A stretch of DNA of 10,743 nt, from the NCBI GenBank assembly GCA_046735055.1, contig JBKPSO010000113.1:1-10743 (forward strand), in the 5' to 3' direction. Positions within the stretch are counted from its first letter, which is position 1. Each line of letters starts with the position of its first letter. Source of the stretch: DATBLE01 sp046735055. GTDB taxonomy: Bacteria; Actinomycetota; Thermoleophilia; Gaiellales; Gaiellaceae. The notes below the pieces were generated by a model. That model ran no database searches and had not been told where the DNA came from. It saw only the letters and a list, made by a program, of their open reading frames with translations. Positions 1-5,609 of this stretch are shown piece by piece. The translations under genes and the position numbers were made by a program.

Positions 1-242
1 TTGGCAACTACGAGGGCAACCTCGGAACATTCGATGGAGGCTGCGTCGACAACCCGTTCCGGTGGTGCGACAACATCGACAACGTCGACCCCGACAACCT
101 GACGCTCATGTCGAAAGCGTTCGCCAATACCGTGGTGCAGATGGCCTTCGACAACAAGGTGATGTCCGCGAGCAACGACTACGTCGCCAAGTCGAAGCCG
201 AAAGTCACCGGCGGAGTCGCCCGCGGGACCGTCGTTCGGTAA
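1..242 (+). CDS. C-terminal part of a probable M28-family zinc metallopeptidase (5' end outside window)
   Basis: This is an open frame running in from the left edge and ending at TAA 240-242; about 79 residues are visible. The segment reading CDNIDNVDPDNLTLMSKAF resembles the end of secreted M28 aminopeptidases, where a CDTIDNV-type motif is followed by a final amphipathic helix. Known members hydrolyse N-terminal residues of peptides outside the cell. One oddity is that M28 enzymes of the Streptomyces aminopeptidase type carry a zinc-ligand histidine about four residues before this CD motif, in a YHxxCD context. Here the equivalent stretch reads NPFRWCD, with no histidine. Either the protein has lost a ligand or the assignment is only approximate. 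A conserved glycine-aspartate-rich stretch and two cysteines upstream fit a secreted protein. A strong hairpin follows the stop by 11 bases. Family is likely; activity is uncertain. Confidence 0.55.
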   Translation, partial: GNYEGNLGTFDGGCVDNPFRWCDNIDNVDPDNLTLMSKAFANTVVQMAFDNKVMSASNDYVAKSKPKVTGGVARGTVVR

Positions 243-253
243 GCGCTGACACA

Positions 254-283
254 GTGGCGCCGGAGCCTTCGCTCCGGCGCCAC
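254..283 (+). terminator. Perfect GC-rich hairpin downstream of the peptidase gene
   Basis: Arms 254-266 and 271-283 are exact reverse complements (13 bp) around a CTTC tetraloop. The hairpin starts 11 bases after the TAA stop. There is no T-tract, which is common for intrinsic terminators of high-GC actinobacteria. Position and stem strength make a terminator for the + strand peptidase gene the simplest reading. Being symmetrical, it could also stop transcription arriving from the - strand. Confidence 0.7.
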
Positions 284-300
284 GCTCGTTCGAGCCGAAG

Positions 301-325
301 TGGAGGCGGCGGGAATCGAACCCGC
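301..325 (-). other. Isolated 3' end of a tRNA or tmRNA (T-arm plus acceptor strand); possible attachment-site scar
   Basis: Read on the - strand, 325 to 301 gives a T-stem GCGGG, a T-loop TTCGATT, the closing strand CCCGC, a 7-base acceptor strand CGCCTCC and an A discriminator. This is the canonical 3' end of a tRNA (serine/leucine-type acceptors look like this) or of a tmRNA. CCA is not encoded. The matching 5' acceptor strand GGAGGCG does not occur in the roughly 300 bases upstream on the - strand, and no anticodon arm could be folded, so this is not a complete gene. tRNA and tmRNA 3' ends are classic targets of tyrosine-integrase elements, which leave such duplicated 3' fragments at one border. 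No integrase is visible in the window. Chance similarity is unlikely because of the exact T-arm. Confidence 0.6.
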
Positions 326-340
326 GAAGGATTCCCGCCG
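307..340. repeat. Perfect 11-bp inverted repeat over the tRNA-like 3' end
   Basis: Bases 307-317 (CGGCGGGAATC) are the exact reverse complement of 330-340, separated by 12 bases. The left arm is the T-stem/T-loop 3' side of the tRNA-like sequence, so half of the T-arm is duplicated in inverted orientation. This is not a feature of a normal tRNA. It could be a recombination product, a dyad recognised by a recombinase, or a secondary terminator between the converging genes at 242 and 607. Confidence 0.7.
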
Positions 341-606
341 ACCCGCACGAGCACCGCGAGACCGAACAGTCACGTTCCCGACGCCATGGCGCTCTAGCCT
401 GTCATGTGATCACGGATTCATCCAGAACCGTGACTTGATCGGCTCAAGCCGTTGATTGAGGCACGAGCACTCGTGTCGGGTGCCCCTCATTCTGCCTGCG
501 GGACACGGCTGCTGACCTCCCCGAAAAACCGCCCTATCGGTGCGGAGGGGACTGAATCGTCTCAGGGGCGGCCGTTTTGCCGAGCCCGCTTCTTGCTCTC
601 GAACAA
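341..606. other. Non-coding gap with small dyads
   Basis: No convincing gene is seen between the tRNA-like scar and the stop of the secreted protein gene. Two small dyads are present: 411-432 (CACGG-TTC pairing with GAA-CCGTG, one bulged base) and 462-475 (CACGAG/CTCGTG around a CA centre). Either could act as a weak terminator for the - strand gene ending at 607; neither has a T-tract in the expected place. A full tmRNA was looked for here and not found. Confidence 0.4.
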
Positions 607-1470
607 CTACCGGAGGTAGCCGTTCTTCCTGAGGAACGTCCTCAGCTTCGCTAGATACTCCGTGGCGCTGTCTGGACTGTCGTATCGAGAGGTCAGGTCT
701 CCTCGTGCCGCCGCTTCCTGGAGGTGCGCCCATCCATCGTCCTGCTCCCCGAGGAGGTACTTCTCAGCCAGGTAAGCCGCGAGGCCACCGCGCACAGATC
801 GAGTTGTCGATCTCGCCTTGAGATAGGACGCCCAAAGTTGGAGGCTGTCGCGACGGATCGCCTTCGGGAACGTCCGAGTCACATCGCGGAAGCGGCCATC
901 CTCAAACTGCCAGATCTGGATCGGGAAGACACTGTCGGCAAAGCTCGTGAAGGCATATGCGAAGCGGTCATCGCCGCTAACGAACTCGGGCACTCCGTCG
1001 CTGTCGAGATCGCGCAGACGGGGTTCAGGGTCGCCCCAGAGATGTGAGCTCCGCCTGTATGTGCGTGTCGCCGGCTCGTATCGAAAAACGGTCGTGTAGA
1101 AGCAGCAGTGCGCCCCGCCCCAATAGAGATCGACTACGACCTCGGGCTCGCGGCCCTGATCGAGATGACGGATGTGGATCGCGCGGCGGTCAGGCGTCTC
1201 GAACCCAGCAGGCGCGACGTCGTACCCGGGGCGCAGTGGCCTCAGCGTGAACCGAAACGTCCTGCCGTCTGAGCGGGTGATCGCGACACTGGCGTCGGAG
1301 TAGTGACGGAGATACCCCTGTACCCGCTCCAAATAGGTCAGCTTCGCAGTGAGCCTCGTCGTTCGAGCGATCTGCGTGCGATAGCCATCGAGCACGGAGG
1401 CCGACCCCGTAGATGCGCCTGCTGCCAGGGCTGGAACGGCCAGCAAAAGGAAGAGAGCTAGGCGCCGCAT
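607..1470 (-). CDS. Secreted FG-GAP/VCBS-like protein of unknown function
   Basis: This 287-residue protein starts at ATG 1470 and ends at TAG 607-609. Residues 1-17 form a Sec-type signal peptide: MRR, a leucine/alanine-rich core, then an Ala-x-Ala-like site. Residues 100-170 contain two related blocks. The first is HLDQGREPEVVVDL at 102-115, followed by GGAHCC at 118-123. The second is DLDSDGVPEFV at 154-164. The DxDxDG pattern is that of calcium-binding FG-GAP/VCBS repeats in beta-propeller-like exported proteins, although only the second copy keeps the full acidic pattern. The adjacent cysteines could form a vicinal or intermolecular disulphide. The C-terminal 90 residues look helical. 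The start follows the truncated GHGFF gene by 34 bases on the same strand, so the two were probably once one transcription unit. No clear Shine-Dalgarno precedes the ATG. The function is unknown; an extracellular or cell-wall location is likely. Confidence 0.75.
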   Translation of the reverse strand: MRRLALFLLLAVPALAAGASTGSASVLDGYRTQIARTTRLTAKLTYLERVQGYLRHYSDASVAITRSDGRTFRFTLRPLRPGYDVAPAGFETPDRRAIHIRHLDQGREPEVVVDLYWGGAHCCFYTTVFRYEPATRTYRRSSHLWGDPEPRLRDLDSDGVPEFVSGDDRFAYAFTSFADSVFPIQIWQFEDGRFRDVTRTFPKAIRRDSLQLWASYLKARSTTRSVRGGLAAYLAEKYLLGEQDDGWAHLQEAAARGDLTSRYDSPDSATEYLAKLRTFLRKNGYLR

Positions 1471-1504
1471 GCGCGCTAGTAGATGTAGGTGGAGCTGCTG
1501 CGCA

Positions 1505-1705
1505 TCAGTAGATACGACGAGTATCTCGGTTGATGAAGAAGCCGTGGCCGGTCAACGTACTCCAGCATTCCATGCCTTCCGTACTCGATGAGCTCGAGTT
1601 CGCCCACGTCTCTCCGTATGCGAGCGTTCGTGCGGCCGGCGGGCTGAGCTCGTACGGCTGGTCGAGGTAGTACGAGGTATCGAAGATTCCTTTCTGGGCA
1701 ATCAA
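1505..1705 (-). pseudogene. Truncated secreted 'GHGFF' domain protein (C-terminal remnant)
   Basis: The open frame covers about 66 residues, beginning at a TTG (1703-1705) directly after in-frame TGA at 1712-1714 and ending at TGA just below 1508. It carries TLAYGETW (residues 27-34), GMECWST (44-50) and TGHGFFINR (52-60). From memory, this order matches the C-terminal half of a family of small exported actinobacterial proteins with the pattern 'LxYGxxW ... GxxCxxxxxGHGFFxSR' near the end. Intact members are roughly twice as long and carry a signal peptide and an N-terminal half with an SPSGNIxC-type motif. Nothing of that half can be found in any - strand frame upstream to about 1900. The TTG has no Shine-Dalgarno. 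I read it as a 5'-truncated gene. A very short functional protein is possible but would lack an export signal. Confidence 0.55.
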
Positions 1706-1715
1706 CTGTGATCAC

Positions 1716-2042
1716 CCGATCCCATTGAGTGTGTACTTCCCCTCACCTCGCCCGCTGGACCCAATTGGGTCAATTCCTCGACATGTTCGCGGCTGCCGGT
1801 GAGGCCGTCGACGTCGCGCAGGCGCCCGCACACTTGCAATTCGAGGGCGCGGCCCGCCGCGCCGAAGCAGCTACCACCGCGATCCGGGGTGACCGCCCCG
1901 CCAGCCCTTCTCGGCACGTCCGATGCGCAAGCCGAGAGGCCGGGAGTGAGGGAGGCGATAATGGGTGAAGTTGAGCGGCTCGCGCGAGTGCGCATTGGAG
2001 GGTGGGTTCCCGATGGCTGAGAGGGCTGTGTGCGTCTGTGAC
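1716..2042. other. Non-coding gap upstream of the DUF6325-like gene
   Basis: Open frames exist on both strands here but show no recognisable domain, start site or codon bias. The missing N-terminal half of the GHGFF gene would be expected in this interval on the - strand and is absent. The final 60 bases must include the promoter of the + strand gene at 2057, but no convincing -35/-10 pair can be picked out. Confidence 0.4.
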
Positions 2043-2048
2043 AGGAGA
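2043..2048 (+). promoter_or_regulatory. Shine-Dalgarno AGGAGA fixing the start at 2057
   Basis: AGGAGA lies 8 bases before the ATG at 2057. It is one of only two good ribosome-binding sites in the left half of the window, and it supports this start and real expression of the following gene. Confidence 0.6.
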
Positions 2049-2056
2049 GCGGTTTC

Positions 2057-2626
2057 ATGAGCACATCAGACGAGATGCTCGAGAAAGCGGCCTCGTATGG
2101 TCCGATCCAGATCTGGACGTTTGCCTTCGACGGCAATCGCTTCCGTGGTGAAGTCCTCCCGGAGCTCGACCGGCTCAAGGACGCCGGCGTCATACGCCTG
2201 ATCGACCTGATCGTGATTCGGAAAGACGCGTCGGGCCGTGTGATGGTGATGACTGCGAGCGACCTCGATTGGGAGGAGGCGACCGCGTTCGGCGCACTGA
2301 TCGGCGGACTGCTCGGCTTGGGCGTCGAGGGCGAGGAAGGGGCGAAGATCGGCGCAATGACAGGCGCTCTGCACCTCGCCGACGGTCATCTGTTCAGCGA
2401 CAGGACGCGGGACCACCTGATCGAGGCAATCCCGTCAAACAGCACATGCGCCATTGCCCTGGTCGAGCATGTGTGGGCGAAGCCGCTCAAAGCCGCGATC
2501 ACACGTGCAGGAGGGTTCGAAGTCGACAACGACTGGCTCAGGCTCGACGACTTGGTGGACATGGGGCTCAGCAGAACTCTTGAACCAGACGACGTCGAAT
2601 CCGAGGAAGAAGAGAGTGAAGACTGA
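2057..2626 (+). CDS. DUF6325/DUF1269-like protein with glycine-zipper segment and acidic tail
   Basis: This 189-residue protein has a clear Shine-Dalgarno. Residues 15-65 (GPIQIWTFAFDGNRF, then GEVLPELDRLKDAGVIRLID and VIRKDASGRV) match the opening pattern of actinobacterial DUF6325 and the related DUF1269 group: an interacting strand, 'L..L...G.IR.iD...vrKD..G.v', and a later helix. Residues 78-105 are a glycine-rich hydrophobic stretch (FGALIGGLLGLG and GAKIGAMTGAL) like the glycine-zipper membrane insert of DUF1269 proteins. Residues 129-155 (STCAIALVEHVWAKPLKAAI) match the 'ssAl.llve..wa.pl..al..aGG' element. The tail EPDDVESEEEESED is strongly acidic. DUF1269 proteins are predicted membrane-associated and often stress-linked; no biochemical function is established. 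It appears monocistronic: the region after it is a remnant on the other strand. Confidence 0.75.
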   Translation: MSTSDEMLEKAASYGPIQIWTFAFDGNRFRGEVLPELDRLKDAGVIRLIDLIVIRKDASGRVMVMTASDLDWEEATAFGALIGGLLGLGVEGEEGAKIGAMTGALHLADGHLFSDRTRDHLIEAIPSNSTCAIALVEHVWAKPLKAAITRAGGFEVDNDWLRLDDLVDMGLSRTLEPDDVESEEEESED

Positions 2627-2733
2627 GGTGGTGGAATGCGAGCCCGTCACGATGTTGACGGTTGCTCGGTCAAGAGCCCCGCTGAGTTCGAGGATGCGAT
2701 CGGTATGTCCGGTCGCGAGCCCGATCCCGCGAC

Positions 2734-2925
2734 CTACATGATCGACGTGAAGGTCACGGGGATTGTGAATGCGGCGAGGAAGATCCCGATCATTGCGAGC
2801 TCGCACAGCCAGGAAGCGAATGAAGGCAGGAAGACTCTTGTGAGGTAGCGCCTGGGCTGGGCGAGGATCGCACCGCCTTGCTTCGCCTTGGCCCAGAGTT
2901 TCTTGAGTTGGCGCCAGAACACGGC
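2734..2925 (-). pseudogene. Remnant of a lysylphosphatidylglycerol-synthase-like flippase (first copy)
   Basis: About 64 residues on the - strand are recognisable. They read VFWRQLKKLW, KQGGAILAQPRRYLTRV, LPSFASWLCELA and IGIFLAAFTIPVTF, then a premature TAG at 2734-2736. The order 'QGGAILxxPRRYLxRVxLPxxxSWxxRLxxIxxFLAAFxIPxT' is the interior of integral-membrane proteins with the lysylphosphatidylglycerol synthetase TM/YbhN-like fold, which are normally over 300 residues with 7-8 membrane segments. Neither the N-terminal helices (upstream of 2925) nor the following segments (below 2734) are recoverable in any - strand frame. It is therefore an internal fragment of a lost gene. The + strand frame at 2636-2848 over the same DNA shows no domain and is a shadow. 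Confidence 0.65.
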
Positions 2926-2929
2926 CGGA

Positions 2930-3350
2930 CGACCTCCTGGAACCGCAGCAGGCGGTCGTAGCTCAAACGATGCACTCAAGCGGTTTCTGCCTCGCGTGGT
3001 GACTAAGTGATGAGTACAACCGGCGGTGGGCACCCCCAGCCCCGCGACGAATGAGCCTCTCCGCGACCTGGAGTTCCGCAGGGAGCGGCGACAGGGGCCA
3101 GCGGCAGCGAGGAGTACGCGTACGGCTTTCGGGGCTCCGTGGTCTTTCAGCCTCGCCGGCTACTGTTCCTTCCTCCGCCGAGGCGCCGGTTCGGGATGTT
3201 CGGCGGGTCGTAACCGCCATACCTCTGATGTGCCATACGGGTCCGCTCGACTGCGGCTACCCTGTGCGTGGCCGAGACGGTCTCAGGTGCCCCCTCTTCT
3301 CGCTTGCTCGCCCGACGGCGGAGCGCGTGAGTCTCTTCCGGCAAGCCCTC
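2930..3350. other. Non-coding gap between flippase remnant and the 129-residue gene
   Basis: Several open frames cross this interval on both strands, as expected at this GC content, but none has a recognisable domain, a ribosome-binding site or a coherent amino-acid composition. It is probably eroded DNA plus the promoter of the gene at 3370. No RNA gene or significant repeat was seen; the only dyad noticed is the short GAGAC/GTCTC at 3273-3283. Confidence 0.35.
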
Positions 3351-3356
3351 TACGAG

Positions 3357-3363
3357 AAGGGGA
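3357..3363 (+). promoter_or_regulatory. Shine-Dalgarno AAGGGGA fixing the start at 3370
   Basis: AAGGGGA ends 6 bases before ATG 3370. Together with the coding bias of the frame it chooses this start and argues that the small unknown gene is translated. Confidence 0.55.
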
Positions 3364-3369
3364 CTGCAC

Positions 3370-3759
3370 ATGAGCGGCCCGCGCGTGCTTCCGAAGATGC
3401 ACCGTCCCGCTGTCAACGCACTGCCGCGTCGCGGCCCGGCCTGGGAGGACGTCGAGCAACTGCTTGAGCGCCTCGCCGAGACGCACGAGCCGATCCCGAC
3501 CGTCTTCGCGCCGACCACGAGGATCTCGACCTACCAGCGGGGGAGCCGACTCCGGCTCGAGTCGGACGCAGGCTCGAACTGGCTTGCGGTGGACAGCATC
3601 CGCGAGTGCTGGGAGACGTTCGAGCGGCTCGGGCGGATTCGCCGCCGAGACGTGCTCGACCCCGGGCGCTGCTCGGCGTTCATGTTCGCGCTCTTTCGGC
3701 GAGTGCCCGGAGTCGTCGAGCAGAACGGCGAGGATCCTTACCTGGTTTTGCCCGCGTGA
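3370..3759 (+). CDS. Hypothetical 129-residue protein coupled to a flippase-like gene
   Basis: I do not recognise a named family. The protein is soluble, with no signal peptide or membrane helix. Residues 24-40 (AWEDVEQLLERLAETHE) form a probable amphipathic helix. Residues 52-75 (a YQRGSRLRLES stretch and NWLAVDSI) look like beta strands with basic residues. Residues 76-92 (RECWETFERLGRIRRRDVL) form a second basic helix. Residues 96-115 (DPGRCSAFMFALFRRVPGVV) form a third helix with one cysteine. The alternation of helices and a short hairpin with many arginines is compatible with a small nucleic-acid- or nucleotide-binding fold such as a winged helix, but that is inference only. The stop TGA (3757-3759) overlaps the GTG (3756-3758) of the next gene in a GTGA arrangement, which suggests translational coupling with the membrane protein. 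Confidence 0.65.
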   Translation: MSGPRVLPKMHRPAVNALPRRGPAWEDVEQLLERLAETHEPIPTVFAPTTRISTYQRGSRLRLESDAGSNWLAVDSIRECWETFERLGRIRRRDVLDPGRCSAFMFALFRRVPGVVEQNGEDPYLVLPA

Positions 3760-4720
3760 TTGCACTGCCGCAACGGCTGCGCGGTCGGCGCCGCTTCGTC
3801 GCGAGCTCGGCGTTCGCGGTGCTCACGGTTGCCGCCTCGATCCTCCTCGCCCGCCGGCTGACGTACTCGACCTGGCCGCTTCAGCATGTGGATGCGTGGC
3901 TCGCGGCGGCCGCGGCGCTCGCCTATCTCGGAAGCTTCGTGCTCCGCGCGCGTGCCTGGCACCGGCTCTTCCCGCGTGACGAGTGCCCGGACCAGGCGCG
4001 GTGCCTCGCATCGGTTGGCGCCGCGGCCGCAAGCGGCGCAGTCCTGCCGACTACCTGATCAAAGTGGGGATGCTGCGCAGACTCGCCGGCATCCGCGTGG
4101 GGATCGGCGCGATCGTCCTCTCGATCGTGTCGCTCGGGATGATCGACGCGATCGCGATGCTTCCGCTCTCGATCTCGGCAACCGCGACGAGCAACTCGGT
4201 GCTTCGCGGTCCGCTGGTGATCGTCGTCGTGTTCGGGATCGCGTGCTGCACGCTCCTCGTCGTCGGGGGACGCCTGGCGCAGGTGCCGCTCGTCGGCCGG
4301 AGCCGCCGCCTGCGCACGCTCGGCAAGCACGTCGCCTGTCACACGACCGGAGGCGGCCGAAAGGACGCGACGGTCGCGTGGTTCTACCTCTTCGCGTGCT
4401 GGTCGGCCCGTGCGTTCGGAAGCGCCGCGCTGCTCAGCGCTCTCGGACTGTCCTTCTCGCCGCAGACTGCGCTGGCCGTGATCTGTCTGAGCGCCGCCGC
4501 GGGCGTGATCCCCATCACGTCAGGCGGAGCGGTCGTGAACGCAGGAGCAGCCGCCGCGATCCTGCTCGCGCTTGGCGTCGGCAAGGACATCGCGATCAAC
4601 TTCTCGCTCGCCTCGGGCCTCCTGCTGGTGGTGAGCGCGGTCGCCGCCTCGCTCGTCGGCGTATCCGCATCGCTCACGATCGCCGCCCGGGACCGCCGCG
4701 GCCTCGTGCACGCGCGCTGA
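3756..4720 (+). pseudogene. Lysylphosphatidylglycerol-synthase-like flippase, split by a -1 frameshift near 4049
   Basis: The first part is translated from GTG 3756 and runs as a coherent membrane protein (VLTVAASILLARRL, AWLAAAAALAYLGSF) to VGAAAASGAVLP at about 4049. There the frame runs into TGA 4056-4058. The homologous continuation starts in the next frame at GAC 4049-4051 (DYLIKVGMLRRLAGIRVG) and runs to TGA 4718-4720. Joined, the product would be about 321 residues with some seven or eight membrane helices and hallmarks of the LPG-synthase TM/YbhN fold: YLIKVGMLRRL, VLSIVSLGMIDA, the LSAAAGVIPITSGGA segment and INFSLASGLLL. Such proteins move or modify lipids in the cytoplasmic membrane. 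The shift fits loss of one base (or 1+3n) between CTGCC and GACTAC. No slippery heptamer is present, so programmed frameshifting is unlikely. The gene is either freshly inactivated or carries a sequencing error. It overlaps the upstream 129-residue gene by 4 bases. Confidence 0.7.
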
Positions 4721-5095
4721 GTCAGGCGTTAATCGCGCGGACGTTCGCCGTGATGGAGCGACGTCGCCGTGTAGGAACGGTTGGGGAGTGCGTGGACGGA
4801 CTGGTACTGGACTTCCGCGCGGCCGTGATGGGGATTCTCATCCGCGGGATCAGTGGGCGCTGCGCGACCATACGATCGCTGAGCGGCGCCGGCACAGGTC
4901 CTGCTCGAAGAGGAGGGCCTCTCGGAACCCGACGCGCGCACTGCCAGCGACGCGATCGGGCACCCGCTTAGCTCTTTCGAGCGGACGGCCGATGTGAACG
5001 ATCCGGCCGGCGGCAGGCAGGCACATCGGCGAGGCGGTAGATGGAGCAGGCGACGAAGGTCACGGGCGCCGGCGGTGGCTCGCGCTCGCTCGAAC
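4721..5095. other. Gap with possible gene debris between flippase and PNPOx-like gene
   Basis: No intact gene is visible. On the + strand, a reading that shifts frame at about 4893-4895 gives DQWALRDHTIAERRRHR and then QVLLEEEGLSEPDARTASDA, a charged helical sequence that looks protein-like, stopping to make sense by about 5006. Its style recalls the cytoplasmic insert of VIT/CCC1-like transporters, but it is too short and broken to assign. The rest shows nothing recognisable. Confidence 0.3.
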
Positions 5096-5530
5096 CTACC
5101 GCGCGATCCGCCGACCGGACACCACATTGGCACGAATGCGGATCCAATGCGGCTTTTCTCCCGGCGCCCACGGGTGCAGCTCGAGTCGCTCGAGGCGGTG
5201 GATCTCGGCGGTGTTCGTGATCTCCTCGATCGGACCCTGGACGATCACGCTCCAGCCGGTCTCGGCTGCAGGTTCGATCCCGTCGATCTCGAACGCGGCC
5301 TCGCCCGACAGCAACAGTGCCGTGAACTTCGACCCGCGTGCCGAACGGAACACGATCGACTGCGAGCTGCGATCGAAGGCGTACGTGACCGGACGAATGA
5401 CCGGCGGCGCACGCCAGTCCGGCGGACTCACCGCTAGTCTGCCGAACCTCGTCAGTGCCAGGAGCTGGACACACTCGTCGCGCTCGAGCTCTGCAAGCCG
5501 AGCGGTCGATTGCGACTGAGCATCTGGCAC
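5096..5530 (-). CDS. Pyridoxamine 5'-phosphate oxidase-like flavin-binding protein
   Basis: This 144-residue protein starts at GTG 5528-5530. The order of motifs is that of the small PNPOx-like family (Pfam Pyridox_ox_2 type): ELERDECVQLLA (14-25), FGRLAV (29-34), PVIRPVTYAFD (43-53), IVFRSARGSKFTAL (59-72), AAFEIDGIEP (78-87), TGWSVIVQGPIEEI (91-104), then HPWAPGEKPHWIRI (119-132) and SGRRI (138-142). Related split-barrel proteins bind FMN or F420 and reduce small substrates or act as nitroreductase-like or heme/flavin-binding enzymes. The specific substrate cannot be told from sequence. FMN phosphate binding usually involves the R-x-x-x-GSK region, present here. The length is normal. No Shine-Dalgarno is obvious, so the true start could lie a few codons inside. 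It is transcribed divergently from the glutamate dehydrogenase gene across a 79-base spacer. Confidence 0.88.
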   Translation of the reverse strand: MPDAQSQSTARLAELERDECVQLLALTRFGRLAVSPPDWRAPPVIRPVTYAFDRSSQSIVFRSARGSKFTALLLSGEAAFEIDGIEPAAETGWSVIVQGPIEEITNTAEIHRLERLELHPWAPGEKPHWIRIRANVVSGRRIAR

Positions 5531-5609
5531 GCGTGCAGTATCGCCGAACGTGCGCCGGCACCCTCCGTAGCCGGTTCATACTTCGCCGACGGCGATTGAC
5601 GAGGGCGGG
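5527..5609. promoter_or_regulatory. Divergent promoter region with a 10-bp palindrome
   Basis: The 79-base spacer must hold promoters for both the PNPOx-like gene (leftward) and the glutamate dehydrogenase gene (rightward). GCACGCGTGC at 5527-5536 is a perfect palindrome overlapping the leftward GTG start and could be an operator half or whole site. A weak GAGGGCGG purine run precedes ATG 5610 by two bases. No convincing -35/-10 pair was identified, so the call rests on gene arrangement. Confidence 0.35.

Noticed and set aside
301..606. Complete tmRNA (ssrA) or class II tRNA gene on the - strand
   Set aside because: The 3' end is convincing, but no GGAGGCG 5' acceptor strand, tag peptide ending in ALAA-type residues, or anticodon arm was found upstream.
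607..619. CTACC/GGTAG inverted repeat at the stop of the secreted protein gene
   Set aside because: Only 5 bp with a 3-base loop and lies inside coding sequence; likely chance.
1702..2193. 163-codon open frame on the - strand
   Set aside because: Overlaps the start of the DUF6325-like gene, has serine/arginine-rich low-complexity composition and no domain.
4035..4060. Programmed -1 ribosomal frameshift in the flippase-like gene
   Set aside because: No X-XXY-YYZ slippery heptamer and no stimulatory hairpin in the expected position; mutation or sequencing error is simpler.
3886..4971. 361-codon open frame on the + strand
   Set aside because: Extremely arginine-rich translation in the wrong frame of the flippase-like gene; typical GC-rich shadow.
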